Of a stretch of 13,405 nucleotides of DNA, positions 6,129-12,878 are shown piece after piece (positions within the stretch are counted from its first letter, which is position 1; the number at the start of each line of letters is the position of its first letter). Where the stretch lies: assembly GCA_030824725.1 (NCBI GenBank), contig JAPJRE010000077.1, forward strand, positions 1 through 13,405. Direction: 5' to 3'. The DNA comes from Sphingomonas sp. (GTDB taxonomy: Bacteria > Pseudomonadota > Alphaproteobacteria > Sphingomonadales > Sphingomonadaceae). Position numbers and translations under genes: made by a program. The notes under the pieces were generated by a model. It made no database searches, was not told the origin of the DNA, and worked only from the letters and a program-made list of their open reading frames with translations.

Positions 6129-7226
6129 GTGACGAGCCTGCCATCCCCGAATCCGGCCCCGCGCGCGGACGCTCCCGGCACCGGGCGCGTGCTGATCGTC
6201 GATGATTCGGTGGTCGCGCGGTCGGTGCTGACCCGCATGATCGAAGGCACCCGCCGCTTCCGCGTGGCGGCGGCGCTGAGCGAGGCGCGGGCGGCGCTCG
6301 ACTATCTGGGCCGCGAGACGGTCGACATCATTCTGCTCGACATCGCCATGCCGGGGATCGACGGTCTCACCGCGCTGCCGGACGTGGTTGCGGCGGGCAA
6401 GGGCGCGAAGGTGCTGATCGTCTCCTCCTCGGCGGACGAGGGGGCGGCGACCACGCTGCAGGCGCTGGCGCTCGGCGCGGCGGACACGCTGGTGAAGCCG
6501 GGAGTGGGGGCCTTTGGCGGCCGCTTCGCCGAAGTGCTGGAGGAGCGGCTGGCCAAGCTGTTCGACATGCCCGGCGAGCCCTTGTCCTGCGAGCCGATGC
6601 CCGCCGCCGTACCCGCGCAGCCGCGTTCGGCGGACGCGGTCGTGCCGCTCGATCCGTTTCACATCGTCGCGATCGGCGCATCGACGGGCGGCATCCATGC
6701 CCTCAGCCAGCTGTTCCGCCAGATCCCGGCGAGCTTCCAGCTGCCGATCCTGGTGACCCAGCACCTGCCGCCGAGCTTCATGAGCTATTTCGCCACCCAG
6801 CTCGCCGTGCTCGGCAGCCGCCCCTGCTACGTGGCGGTCGACCGGATGCGGATCCGGCCTGGTCGCATCATCATCGCCCCCGGCGAAGCCCATCTCAAGG
6901 TGGTGCGCACGTCGGAGGGCGCGGCGATCCGGCTGAGCAACGAATGGGTGCGCAGCGGCTGCATGCCCTCGGTCGACCCGATGTTCGACAGCGTGGCGGA
7001 GGTGTTCGGCAATCGGGCGCTGGGCGTGGTGCTCAGCGGCATGGGCCGCGATGGCTGCGAAGGCGCCGGGCGGCTGGTGCAGGCGGGTGCCAAGGTGCTG
7101 GTGCAGGACCAGGCGACCTCGGTGGTGTGGGGCATGCCCGGTGCAGTGGCGACGGCGGGGCGAGCGAGCGCGGTGCTGCCGCCCGACGAAATCGGACGGC
7201 TGATCGGCAGGGGAGGGGCGCGATGA
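6129..7226 (+). CDS. cheB: Protein-glutamate methylesterase/glutaminase CheB
   Basis: A 365-residue two-domain enzyme that removes methyl groups from receptor glutamates when phosphorylated by CheA. The N-terminal receiver has VDD at 24-26, the phosphorylated Asp71 in LLDIAMPG, and Lys123 in LVKPG. A linker (about 140-175) leads to the methylesterase domain with the catalytic triad Ser185 (GASTGG), His212 (TQHLPP) and Asp308 (GMGRDG). Length is normal for CheB. The start is GTG at 6129, with GGAG 9 bases upstream. The end overlaps cheR by ATGA, so cheB and cheR are translated in step. Confidence 0.95.
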   Translation: MTSLPSPNPAPRADAPGTGRVLIVDDSVVARSVLTRMIEGTRRFRVAAALSEARAALDYLGRETVDIILLDIAMPGIDGLTALPDVVAAGKGAKVLIVSSSADEGAATTLQALALGAADTLVKPGVGAFGGRFAEVLEERLAKLFDMPGEPLSCEPMPAAVPAQPRSADAVVPLDPFHIVAIGASTGGIHALSQLFRQIPASFQLPILVTQHLPPSFMSYFATQLAVLGSRPCYVAVDRMRIRPGRIIIAPGEAHLKVVRTSEGAAIRLSNEWVRSGCMPSVDPMFDSVAEVFGNRALGVVLSGMGRDGCEGAGRLVQAGAKVLVQDQATSVVWGMPGAVATAGRASAVLPPDEIGRLIGRGGAR

Positions 7227-8074
7227 TCGAGAATATGGCGCCGAGCGGTGGGGCGATGCAGTTGATCGGCGCCCTGCTCGAGCAGCGCACGGGGCAGCAG
7301 ATCGCGGCCAATCGCGCATGGCGGATCGAGACCGCGCTGAAGCCGGTGCTGCGCGAGCGCGGCCTGCCCAGCCTGGATGCGCTGGTCGGGCAGTTGCTCG
7401 GCGCACGGACGGGCGAACTGGCCGACCAGGTGGTTGACGTGCTGCTCAACCAGGAAACCAGCTTCTTCCGCGACGTGGCGGTGCTCGAACAGGTCGCGGC
7501 GGCGGCGGTGGCGATACAGGCGGCGATCGGCAACCGGCGGCTGCGCATCTGGTCCGCCGGCTGCTCCACGGGCCAGGAGCCGCTGTCGCTGGCCATGCTG
7601 TTCGCCGAAAAGGCGGATTCGTTTCCGATGCCGCCGGAGATCGTCGCCAGCGACGTGTCCGGCGTCGCCCTCGCCCGTGCCAAGTCCGGCCGCTACTCGC
7701 AGTTCGAGATCCAGCGCGGCCTGCCGGTGCGGCGCATGGTGGAGTGGTTCGACAGCGAAGGCGGCGAGTGGGTCGCCAGGCAGGACCTGGTGCGCCGCAT
7801 CCAGTTCCGCCAGCAGAACCTCACCGCCGATGCGCCGCCGCCGGGCAAGTTCGACATCATCCTGTGCCGCAACGTGATGCTCTATTTTTCGCTGCCGCTG
7901 CGCCGCCAGGTCTTCGATCGCCTCGCCACCGCGATCCAGCCGGAGGGGCTGCTGGTGCTGGGGGCGGGCGAGACGGTGATCGGGCTGACCGAGCATTTCA
8001 CGCCGAGCGAGGCCTTTCGCGGCTTCTACCGTACCGCCGATGCGGAGCCGGCGCCGATCGCCGCAGTGGGGTGA
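7223..8074 (+). CDS. cheR: Chemotaxis protein-glutamate O-methyltransferase CheR
   Basis: This 283-residue S-adenosylmethionine-dependent enzyme methylates receptor glutamates, opposing CheB. The N-terminal helical domain is followed by NQETSFFRD (76-84), the SAM-binding loop SAGCSTGQEPLS (111-122), an acidic turn ASDVS, and CRNVMLYF (215-222), all hallmarks of CheR. The ATG at 7223 overlaps the cheB stop as ATGA and has GGGAGG 6 bases upstream. It is the last che gene here; cheD and receptor genes are absent from the window. No terminator is visible in the 43-base gap before the amidase gene, so read-through is possible. Confidence 0.95.
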   Translation: MIENMAPSGGAMQLIGALLEQRTGQQIAANRAWRIETALKPVLRERGLPSLDALVGQLLGARTGELADQVVDVLLNQETSFFRDVAVLEQVAAAAVAIQAAIGNRRLRIWSAGCSTGQEPLSLAMLFAEKADSFPMPPEIVASDVSGVALARAKSGRYSQFEIQRGLPVRRMVEWFDSEGGEWVARQDLVRRIQFRQQNLTADAPPPGKFDIILCRNVMLYFSLPLRRQVFDRLATAIQPEGLLVLGAGETVIGLTEHFTPSEAFRGFYRTADAEPAPIAAVG

Positions 8075-8117
8075 CGGCGGCGGATTGCCAGCGCCGACGG
8101 GTGCAGTAGAAGAACCC

Positions 8118-8819
8118 ATGACCAGCGGCCTGGATATACTCGACGCACCGTCGCCCAATTTCGGCGAGCGCCTGTCCCCCGTCTCGATGATCGTGCTCCA
8201 TTATACGGGCATGGAAAGCGGCGAGGCCGCCCTTGCGCGATTGCGCGATCCGGAAGCGCAGGTCTCGGCGCATTATCTGATCGAGGAGGATGGCCGGATC
8301 TTCCGCCTGGTCGACGAGAAGAAGCGCGCCTGGCATGCCGGCCGCGCGCACTGGCGGGGGATCGACGACGTCAACTCCGCCTCGATCGGCATCGAGATCG
8401 TCAATCCCGGCCATGAATTCGGCTACCGGCCGTTCACCCCCGAGCAGATGAGTTCGCTGATCCAGCTGGTCGCCGACATCAAGGAACGGCATGGCATCAC
8501 GCGGGGCAACATCGTCGGCCATTCGGACGTGGCGCCGGCGCGCAAGCAGGATCCGGGCGAGCTGTTCAACTGGCATGCGCTCGCCCGGCTGCGGCTGGCG
8601 CTGCCGCGGCCGACGCGCAACCTGGTCGATCCCGGCTGGCCCGAGGGCGGCTTCATGCTGGCGCTGGAGCGATTCGGCTATGACGTGACCGATCCGGTGG
8701 CGGCGGTCACCGCCTTCCAGCGCCGCTTCCGCCCCGAACTGATCGACGGCGAGATCGACATGGAATGCCGCTGCATTCTGCTCGCGCTGCTGCTGCCGCG
8801 TCCGCAAGGCGACGATTGA
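8118..8819 (+). CDS. N-acetylmuramoyl-L-alanine amidase, AmpD type, with C-terminal peptidoglycan-binding-like region
   Basis: This 233-residue amidase_2 enzyme cleaves the bond between N-acetylmuramic acid and L-alanine. Zinc ligands are visible: His28 (VLHYTG), His135 (VGHSDVAP) and Asp145 (KQDPG), with Glu93 (GIEIVNPG) and Lys143 as the catalytic residues expected from AmpD. No signal peptide is seen, so the enzyme is likely cytosolic and would act in muropeptide recycling. Residues about 180-225 (FMLALERFGYDV ... AVTAFQRRFRPE) look like a peptidoglycan-binding domain 1. The start at 8118 has AGAAG upstream; an earlier frame start at 8040 lies inside cheR. It may be co-transcribed with the che operon by proximity alone. 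Confidence 0.9.
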   Translation: MTSGLDILDAPSPNFGERLSPVSMIVLHYTGMESGEAALARLRDPEAQVSAHYLIEEDGRIFRLVDEKKRAWHAGRAHWRGIDDVNSASIGIEIVNPGHEFGYRPFTPEQMSSLIQLVADIKERHGITRGNIVGHSDVAPARKQDPGELFNWHALARLRLALPRPTRNLVDPGWPEGGFMLALERFGYDVTDPVAAVTAFQRRFRPELIDGEIDMECRCILLALLLPRPQGDD

Positions 8820-8830
8820 CGCGAATCGAG

Positions 8831-8857
8831 TTCCGGTAACCATGATTGGTTACGGAA
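8831..8857. repeat. Inverted repeat after the amidase gene
   Basis: The arms 8831-8841 and 8848-8857 pair over ten bases with one bulged G and a six-base loop (TTCCG-TAACC / GGTTACGGAA). It lies 11 bases after the amidase stop and 43 bases before the next start. No T run follows on either strand, so it may be a weak terminator or a protein-binding site. Confidence 0.4.
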
Positions 8858-8900
8858 TTCTAAGCGCAATCTGATTGGATGCCCGCCGGAGGTACTAACC

Positions 8901-9470
8901 GTGAGCATCTCGATTCGAGCCCCCATGGCGCCGATGGGACCGGTGCACGTCCGCCTGACGGGCGTCGTCCGTGGTGACGAGAAGGGCCCCGGCATTTCCA
9001 TCGTCAATGCCCCGACGGCCGCCGAAGCGACCGCCGAGCTCCACCGCGTGGCGCGCGTCGCGGGGGCGGACAAGGTGGTGAGCGTCGCATCCGACTATCG
9101 CCGCGCCGCGCTGGCAGGCGGGACCGCCAGTACCCAGTGGCGGATCGAGGTGCAGGCCTGGGGCACCGCCATGGCGCCGGGCAAGGTCGAACCCGCCGAG
9201 GAACCCGAGGAGCAGCGCGCGCAGGAAGCCGACAAGGCGAAGGATCAGGATGTCGCGCGCAAGGCCAATGACGCGCAGGCGGAGTCGCAGGACGAGGCTT
9301 CCGAGACGCAGGCCGAGCCGGCGGTCGCCGCGCAGCCGGCGCCGGAAACACCGGCGCCGTCGCCCGCGCCTGCGCCGTCCGCCGCGCCCGAAGCGGTCTA
9401 TGTTTCCGCCGCGGCGCCGTCCGGCGATGCCGCACCCGTGCCGAGCGCACCCCCAGCCTCGGAACGCTGA
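8901..9470 (+). CDS. Unknown protein with small folded N-terminus and Ala/Pro-rich tail
   Basis: This 189-residue protein has no signal peptide or membrane helix, and I do not recognise its family. The first ~95 residues look folded and alternate beta and helix: VHVRLTGVVRGDEKG, a helix with AAEATAELHRVARVAGADKVVSVASDYR, then QWRIEVQAWGTA. The GADKVVSV ... VQAWGTA pattern is faintly like YbjQ/UPF0145 proteins; this is a guess. Residues about 98-189 are low complexity: first charged and Gln-rich (EEPEEQRAQEADKAKDQ), then repeated Ala-Pro (APETPAPSPAPAPSAAP). The start is GTG at 8901, with GGAGG 8 bases upstream, a strong site. It ends 40 bases before rnpB. Confidence 0.75.
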   Translation: MSISIRAPMAPMGPVHVRLTGVVRGDEKGPGISIVNAPTAAEATAELHRVARVAGADKVVSVASDYRRAALAGGTASTQWRIEVQAWGTAMAPGKVEPAEEPEEQRAQEADKAKDQDVARKANDAQAESQDEASETQAEPAVAAQPAPETPAPSPAPAPSAAPEAVYVSAAAPSGDAAPVPSAPPASER

Positions 9471-9475
9471 ACCGC

Positions 9476-9503
9476 TTGCGCAGCGGCGCGAAGCCGCTAG
9501 AGC
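9476..9503 (+). promoter_or_regulatory. Probable sigma-70 promoter of rnpB
   Basis: TTGCGC (9476-9481) and TAGAGC (9498-9503) are 16 bases apart, and the -10 ends 7 bases before the first base of the RNase P RNA P1 helix at 9511. The spacing to a start at or just before 9511 is right, although both boxes are only partial matches to consensus. Confidence 0.5.
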
Positions 9504-9510
9504 GGACCGC

Positions 9511-9887
9511 GCCAGAGGGTCGGGCGGCCGCCGCCTGCTGCAAAGCAGGGGGAGGAAAGTCCGGGCTCCACGGAACGACGGTGGCGGGTAATGCCCGCCG
9601 GGGGTGACCCCAGGGAAAGTGCCACAGAGAGCAGACCGCCCACTGCCCCGGTTCGCCGGGGTAAGGGCAAGGGTGAAAGGGTGCGGCAAGAGCGCACCGC
9701 GCGACCGGTAACGGAAGCGGCTTGGTAAACCCCACCGGGAGCAAGACCGAATAGGGACGGCACATGCGCCTCGTTCCGGCGCGTCGTCCGGGTTGGTTGC
9801 TGGAGCGGCGGAGCAATCCGTCGCCTAGAGGAATGGTCGCCTATCCCCGTATGGGGTGGACAGAACCCGGCTTACAGACCCTCTGGC
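9511..9887 (+). ncRNA. rnpB: RNase P RNA component, bacterial type A
   Basis: The catalytic RNA of RNase P trims the 5' end of precursor tRNAs. The ends pair as helix P1: 9511-9521 with 9877-9887, 11 base pairs without mismatch. The diagnostic 5' element GAGGAAAGTCCGGGCTCC lies at 9552-9569, and its partner ACAGAACCCGGCTTACAG at 9860-9876, forming P4. AGAGCAGACCGCCC, GGGTGAAAGGGTGCGG and GGTAAACCCC are also present as expected. Length (377) is typical. P1 is followed by ATTTTG, a short T run that could end the transcript. It is preceded by a plausible promoter. ORFs drawn through this stretch are chance. Confidence 0.97.
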
Positions 9888-9948
9888 ATTTTGCTTCCGG
9901 CGCGCGGGCACTGGCCAAGGCTGGACCGCGCCCCTATTTGGGCGGGCT

Positions 9949-10485
9949 ATGGCGCGACACACGCGATCGATGGACTGGGGCTTTCCCCGCTGGCGCGAGT
10001 ACGGCTCCGAGCGCGAGGCCGCGCGCGTGCGGCTGTGCGACCGCAACGGCTGCGACAAGCCCGGCGACCGGCCCGCGCCCAAATCGCCCAACAACCCGGA
10101 CCGCTGGTATTTCTGCGAGGAACATGCCGCGGAATATAACGGCAACTGGGACTATTTCGCCGGGCTCACCGCCGAAGAAGCGGCGCAGCGCGAGGCCAAT
10201 GAGCGCCGCACCGCCAACGGCTATGCGCATTCGGCGACCAACAGCTGGGCGGGGCCGGGGGATGGCAGCCGGTCGCGCGATGAGATGAAGGCGCTGGAAG
10301 TGCTGGAACTGGAAGTGGACGCGAGCTTCGAGGCGGTGCGCGGTGCGTGGCGCCGGCTCGCCAAGGAATATCACCCGGATGTACGCCCGAACGATGCCGC
10401 CGCGGCCAGGCAGTTCCAGGCGATCCAGGCGGCCTATGACGTGCTCAAGACCGCCGAGGACCGGCGCCAGTGGAAGCCGCAATGA
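9949..10485 (+). CDS. J-domain protein with N-terminal Cys/His site
   Basis: This 178-residue protein has a C-terminal DnaJ domain (about 113-176), with the essential His-Pro-Asp at 142-144 (EYHPDVRP), so it probably stimulates an Hsp70 such as DnaK. The N-terminal ~100 residues are different: Cys30, Cys35, Cys56 and His59 (LCDRNGCDKPG ... WYFCEEHAAEYN) could bind one zinc ion. No Gly/Phe region or DnaJ-type zinc repeats are present, so it is not DnaJ itself. The start at 9949 (MARHTRSMDWGF) was chosen; an ORF start at 9856 falls inside rnpB. A weak GGGCGGG lies upstream. The stop overlaps the ferredoxin start as ATGA. Client and role are unknown. Confidence 0.85.
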   Translation: MARHTRSMDWGFPRWREYGSEREAARVRLCDRNGCDKPGDRPAPKSPNNPDRWYFCEEHAAEYNGNWDYFAGLTAEEAAQREANERRTANGYAHSATNSWAGPGDGSRSRDEMKALEVLELEVDASFEAVRGAWRRLAKEYHPDVRPNDAAAARQFQAIQAAYDVLKTAEDRRQWKPQ

Positions 10486-10781
10486 CGCAACTGGTGGCTT
10501 CGAACTGGGGCAATGCGGTGCTGGTCTGCGGGAAATGCTCGAAGAAGCTGGGTGGCGGCTTCGGCCTCAAGGGCAAGACCTCGCTCGCCAAGGCGCTGCG
10601 CAAGGAATTCGGGCTCGGCAAGGGCCGCAAGGCGGAAGTCGGCGTGGTCGAGACCAAGTGCCTCGGCGTGTGCCCCGGCGGTGCGGTGACCGTGGTCAAC
10701 GGCGCCCAGGCGCGCGAATGGCTGATCGTGAAGAAGGGCGCCGATCTGGAAGAGGTTGGCAAAGAGCTGGGGCTTTCCTGA
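10482..10781 (+). CDS. Thioredoxin-like [2Fe-2S] ferredoxin domain protein
   Basis: This 99-residue protein has four cysteines in the pattern of thioredoxin-fold [2Fe-2S] ferredoxins: Cys16 and Cys19 (VCGKCSKK), then Cys60 and Cys64 (ETKCLGVCPGG). It resembles the small COG3411-type ferredoxins and the HoxE/NuoE C-terminal fold, and would carry one [2Fe-2S] cluster for electron transfer. A middle Lys/Gly-rich stretch (KKLGGGFGLKGKTS) is characteristic of the group. The ATG at 10482 overlaps the J-domain stop (ATGA), with GGAAG 5 bases upstream, so both are made together. Physiological partner unknown. Confidence 0.85.
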   Translation: MTQLVASNWGNAVLVCGKCSKKLGGGFGLKGKTSLAKALRKEFGLGKGRKAEVGVVETKCLGVCPGGAVTVVNGAQAREWLIVKKGADLEEVGKELGLS

Positions 10782-10830
10782 GGGCTCCCCTCCCGGGTGA
10801 CGTGTCGGCAGGACCACCGCACTTCTTTTT

Positions 10831-10924
10831 CGTCATCCGGCGAAAGCCGGGATCCATTCGCCACTCGGTGCCAGCAAGAGCGAACACGCAGCCCCCAATG
10901 GATCCCGGCTTCCGCCGGGATGAC
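10831..10924. repeat. REP-type inverted pair between convergent genes
   Basis: Arm 10831-10858 (CGTCATCCGGCGAAAGCCGG then GATCCATT) is repeated inverted at 10897-10924 with one substitution and one extra base, separated by 38 bases. Each arm also folds on itself: CCGGC-GAAA-GCCGG on the left, and the same with a GGAA loop on the right when read on the - strand. Both loops are GNRA tetraloops. It lies in the 175-base gap between the convergent ferredoxin and sufE genes. This sequence type is a dispersed element in many alphaproteobacteria. It may serve as a two-way terminator; the rest of the gap shows nothing else. Confidence 0.85.
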
Positions 10925-10956
10925 AGCGTGCCGGGCGCGGAGTTCCTCGAACGGAG

Positions 10957-11361
10957 TCAGGCGTACCGTGCCGCCGTCTCGCGGATCAGCGCGATCATGT
11001 TGGGAATGCCCTGGGTCCGGTTCGAGCTGAGCTGGTTCTTTAGGTCGAACGGCGCCAGCGCGCCTTCGATGTCCGTCGCCAGGATCTCGGCCGGCTCGCG
11101 GTCCTGCACGGTGAGCAGCACCAGCGCGATGATGCCCTTGGTGATCGCCGCGTTCGAATCCGCCAGGAAGTGGAGCCGCCCCTCGTCGGTCCGCGTCGGA
11201 TAGACCCATACCGAAGCCGAGCAGCCGCGCACCAGCGTCGCGTCGGTCTTGAGCGGGTCGGGCATGGGCTCCAGCGCCTTGCCGAGATCGATCAGCAAGC
11301 GATAGCGATCGTCGGCGTCGAGAAACCCGTATTCTTCCTGGAGATCGGCGAGGCTTGTCAT
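10957..11361 (-). CDS. sufE: Cysteine desulfuration protein SufE
   Basis: This 134-residue SufE accepts sulfur from the cysteine desulfurase SufS and hands it to the SufBCD scaffold for Fe-S cluster assembly in the cytosol. The N-terminus matches the family (DLQEEYGFLDADDRYRLLID), followed by the region before the catalytic loop and the sulfur-accepting Cys47 in VRGCSASVWV. The C-terminal SSNRTQGIPNMIALI is also typical. The start is ATG at 11361; no strong ribosome site precedes it. It is the last - strand gene before the REP element, separated from other suf genes, which are not in the window. It lies 45 bases downstream of the psp-like array and may be read through from it. Confidence 0.95.
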   Translation of the reverse strand: MTSLADLQEEYGFLDADDRYRLLIDLGKALEPMPDPLKTDATLVRGCSASVWVYPTRTDEGRLHFLADSNAAITKGIIALVLLTVQDREPAEILATDIEGALAPFDLKNQLSSNRTQGIPNMIALIRETAARYA

Positions 11362-11406
11362 GGGTGCCGCGCTAGCCGGGTGGCGCGCGCTTTTCCAGCC
11401 TCGTGC

Positions 11407-11514
11407 TTACTTCGCCGTCGGCGCGTCGTAGCGCAGGCCCAGCCGAGGGCGGGAGGCGCGCGCCGGCGCCGGGGCGGGCTGGCTGTCCGCCACCGGCGGG
11501 GTTGCCTGGCTCAC
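11407..11514 (-). CDS. Possible 35-residue Pro/Ala-rich protein
   Basis: A short frame begins with GTG that overlaps the TGA of the upstream gene (GTGA) and ends at TAA (11407-11409). It reads MSQATPPVADSQPAPAPARA, then a basic SRPRLGLRYD and APTAK. GGGGTGG upstream could serve as ribosome site. The tail looks like an ordinary C-terminus and the overlap is the common coupling form, but Ala/Pro-rich frames arise by chance in GC-rich DNA. No recognised family. Confidence 0.35.
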   Translation of the reverse strand: MSQATPPVADSQPAPAPARASRPRLGLRYDAPTAK

Positions 11515-11759
11515 AGGTCCACCCCGGCGGCGATCGCTTCCAGCTTGCGGATGCGCTCCTTGAGATCGGCCAGCTCGATCCGCGAGGCGGGGCTGGGCAT
11601 CGTCGCGGCGGTCTGCTCGGGGCGCCGGAGCTCGACCAGTTCGCGGTGCTTCAGCGCCAGCCAGCCGCGCCAGCCGGACAGCGCCGCGGCGGTGATCATG
11701 CCGAGCCCGGCAAGGCCCGATACGGCGAAGGTGATGGCGATTTGCGGGTCGCTGGTCAT
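11511..11759 (-). CDS. Degenerate PspB-like small membrane protein
   Basis: This 82-residue protein has one N-terminal membrane helix (about 8-28, ITFAVSGLAGLGMITAAAL), then WRGWLALKHRELVEL and a C-terminal coiled coil (LADLKERIRKLEAIAAG). The coiled coil aligns with the R-x-x-LE-x-I signature of the upstream array proteins but has lost the following Thr-Asp and the Glu-Ile-x-x-Leu-Arg end. WLALKHRE resembles WLKHKE of the 12257-12526 protein. The start at 11759 was chosen because GGGAG lies 8 bases upstream; the ATG at 11778-11780 has no ribosome site. It is probably the last of the paralogous run. Function unknown. Confidence 0.75.
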   Translation of the reverse strand: MTSDPQIAITFAVSGLAGLGMITAAALSGWRGWLALKHRELVELRRPEQTAATMPSPASRIELADLKERIRKLEAIAAGVDL

Positions 11760-11783
11760 GGGGTTCGCTCCCAGAAACATGGC

Positions 11784-12059
11784 TTAGATCCGGTTCTTGT
11801 CGCGCAACTGCTCGATCTCGTGATCGAGCCGCAGGCTCTTTTCATTGTCGGTGATGACGCGCTCGAGCACCTGCACGCGCTCCTTGAGGGCGCGGATCTC
11901 GTCGCGGAGGCGCTCGGCTTCGAGCTTCTCGGCGGGATCGCGGCTCGCCAGTCCTTCGAGCGGGTTGTCGCGGCCCTTGCCTGCGCCGTAGCGTGCCTGG
12001 AGCACCTTGCCGATCATGATGATGGCGATGATCGCGACGATCATTTCTGCCGGGTTCAT
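11784..12059 (-). CDS. PspB-like membrane protein
   Basis: This 91-residue protein resembles the PspB family of the phage shock response, which in other bacteria senses envelope stress with PspC and releases PspA. The N-terminal helix (about 5-20, EMIVAIIAIIMIGKVL) is followed by a charged stretch and a C-terminal coiled coil with RIRALKERVQVLERVITD-type content (LKERVQVLERVITDNEKS), then EIEQLRDK. Of the array members, this one looks closest to the classical alphaproteobacterial PspB. AAGG lies 6 bases before the ATG at 12059. It follows the 40-residue ORF by 35 bases. Confidence 0.85.
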   Translation of the reverse strand: MNPAEMIVAIIAIIMIGKVLQARYGAGKGRDNPLEGLASRDPAEKLEAERLRDEIRALKERVQVLERVITDNEKSLRLDHEIEQLRDKNRI

Positions 12060-12094
12060 TGCACCTTACTCCCCTTACTGGCGCGCGTGGCGCC

Positions 12095-12217
12095 TCAGTT
12101 CCCTGCTTGCGATGCCTGGGCGGCGCGGAGGGCGCGGCGGCGGGGGCGATCGCGGCTTTCAGCGAGGGCAATAGCTCCCCCGCACAGTGCGGCAAGCACT
12201 GCGAGCATGATGATCAT
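12095..12217 (-). CDS. 40-residue membrane-anchored mini-protein
   Basis: This short frame fills an otherwise empty 197-base gap in the psp-like array. It reads MIIMLAVLAALCGGAIALAE, a single hydrophobic helix, then a strongly basic SRDRPRRRALRAAQASQAGN and stop. AAGGAAA lies 7 bases before the ATG, and spacing to neighbours is 39 and 35 bases, like the other array genes. Hydrophobic helix plus basic cytosolic tail would be a single-pass protein. No family is recognised; a chance ORF cannot be ruled out, but the ribosome site and position favour a real gene. Confidence 0.55.
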   Translation of the reverse strand: MIIMLAVLAALCGGAIALAESRDRPRRRALRAAQASQAGN

Positions 12218-12256
12218 CGAAATTTCCTTGCTTCAAATGGGGGCGAAAAGCCCGGT

Positions 12257-12526
12257 TCAGTTTAGCGGTGCGTCCCGCAGCGTCTCGATTTCTTCGGCGA
12301 GACCCATCCCGCGATCGGTGATGATCCGTTCCAGCACCCGCACGCGCTGCTCCAGCCGTTCCGTCTGTGCGGCATATTGTGCCGCTTTCTCCGCCGTCTG
12401 GGCGTTGAGCGCCTGGGCCATCGCCTCCTTGTGCTTCAGCCACCGGCGGAACATGTCGCTGCCGACGCCGGCGACGACCGGGATGACCACCACGAGCGTG
12501 AAGAACGCGATCATGTTGAAGTTCAT
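12257..12526 (-). CDS. PspB-like small membrane protein
   Basis: This 89-residue protein has one hydrophobic segment (about 5-21, MIAFFTLVVVIPVVAGVG), then RRWLKHKEAMAQ, and a coiled coil ending LEQRVRVLERIITDRGM followed by EEIETLRDAPLN. The VLERIxTD ... EIExLR end is the array signature. A perfect AAGGAGG lies 7 bases upstream of ATG 12526, the strongest ribosome site in the window. It starts 11 bases after the previous stop, so it is in one operon with the genes to its right. A PspB-like role in envelope-stress sensing is inferred; PspB itself is only distantly similar. Confidence 0.8.
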   Translation of the reverse strand: MNFNMIAFFTLVVVIPVVAGVGSDMFRRWLKHKEAMAQALNAQTAEKAAQYAAQTERLEQRVRVLERIITDRGMGLAEEIETLRDAPLN

Positions 12527-12537
12527 CGAAGCCTCCT

Positions 12538-12867
12538 TCAGTTCGAGCGGTTGCGGAGCGCATCGATCTCGCGATCGAGCTGGTGCGCGCCGTCGGTCAC
12601 GATGCGTTCGACATTGGCTAGCCGATCCTTGACCGCACCCAGCTCGGCGCGCAGCTGTGCGTTTTCCTGGCTGAGCAGCTTGACCCGCTCGATCATCTCG
12701 TCGTTGCGCTGGGGGTAGATGGCCTTGCCCCAGGTGCTTTCCAGCGGATAGCCGTGCTTGACGCGCAGCCAGTAGCTGAAGATCCCCGCGGCGATGCCGG
12801 CAAATCCGAGCGCGATGCCCGAGAGGATGATCCAAGGCAGGAACGGGGCGAGCGCTACTTCGATCAT
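12538..12867 (-). CDS. PspB-like membrane protein with KHGY motif
   Basis: This 109-residue protein is the longest of the array. A hydrophobic segment covers about residues 6-30 (LPWIILSGIALGFAGIAAGI), followed by SYWLRVKHGYPLEST, a linker, and a long coiled coil (IERVKLLSQENAQLRAEL to RLANVERIVTD) ending REIDALRNRSN. The W-[IL]-R-x-KHGY motif just after the helix is shared with the neighbour at 12879, indicating a recent duplication of that pair. AGGAG lies 8 bases before ATG 12867, and the start is 11 bases after the previous stop. Confidence 0.82.
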   Translation of the reverse strand: MIEVALAPFLPWIILSGIALGFAGIAAGIFSYWLRVKHGYPLESTWGKAIYPQRNDEMIERVKLLSQENAQLRAELGAVKDRLANVERIVTDGAHQLDREIDALRNRSN

Positions 12868-12878
12868 CGGTCGTCTCC

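Noticed and set aside
5937..8158. Long - strand frames opposite cheB and cheR
   Set aside because: Arg/Ala/His-rich composition without motifs; both opposite genes are certain.
9497..9890. Open frames on both strands through the RNase P RNA
   Set aside because: The stretch is fully explained by rnpB with matched P1 and P4 helices.
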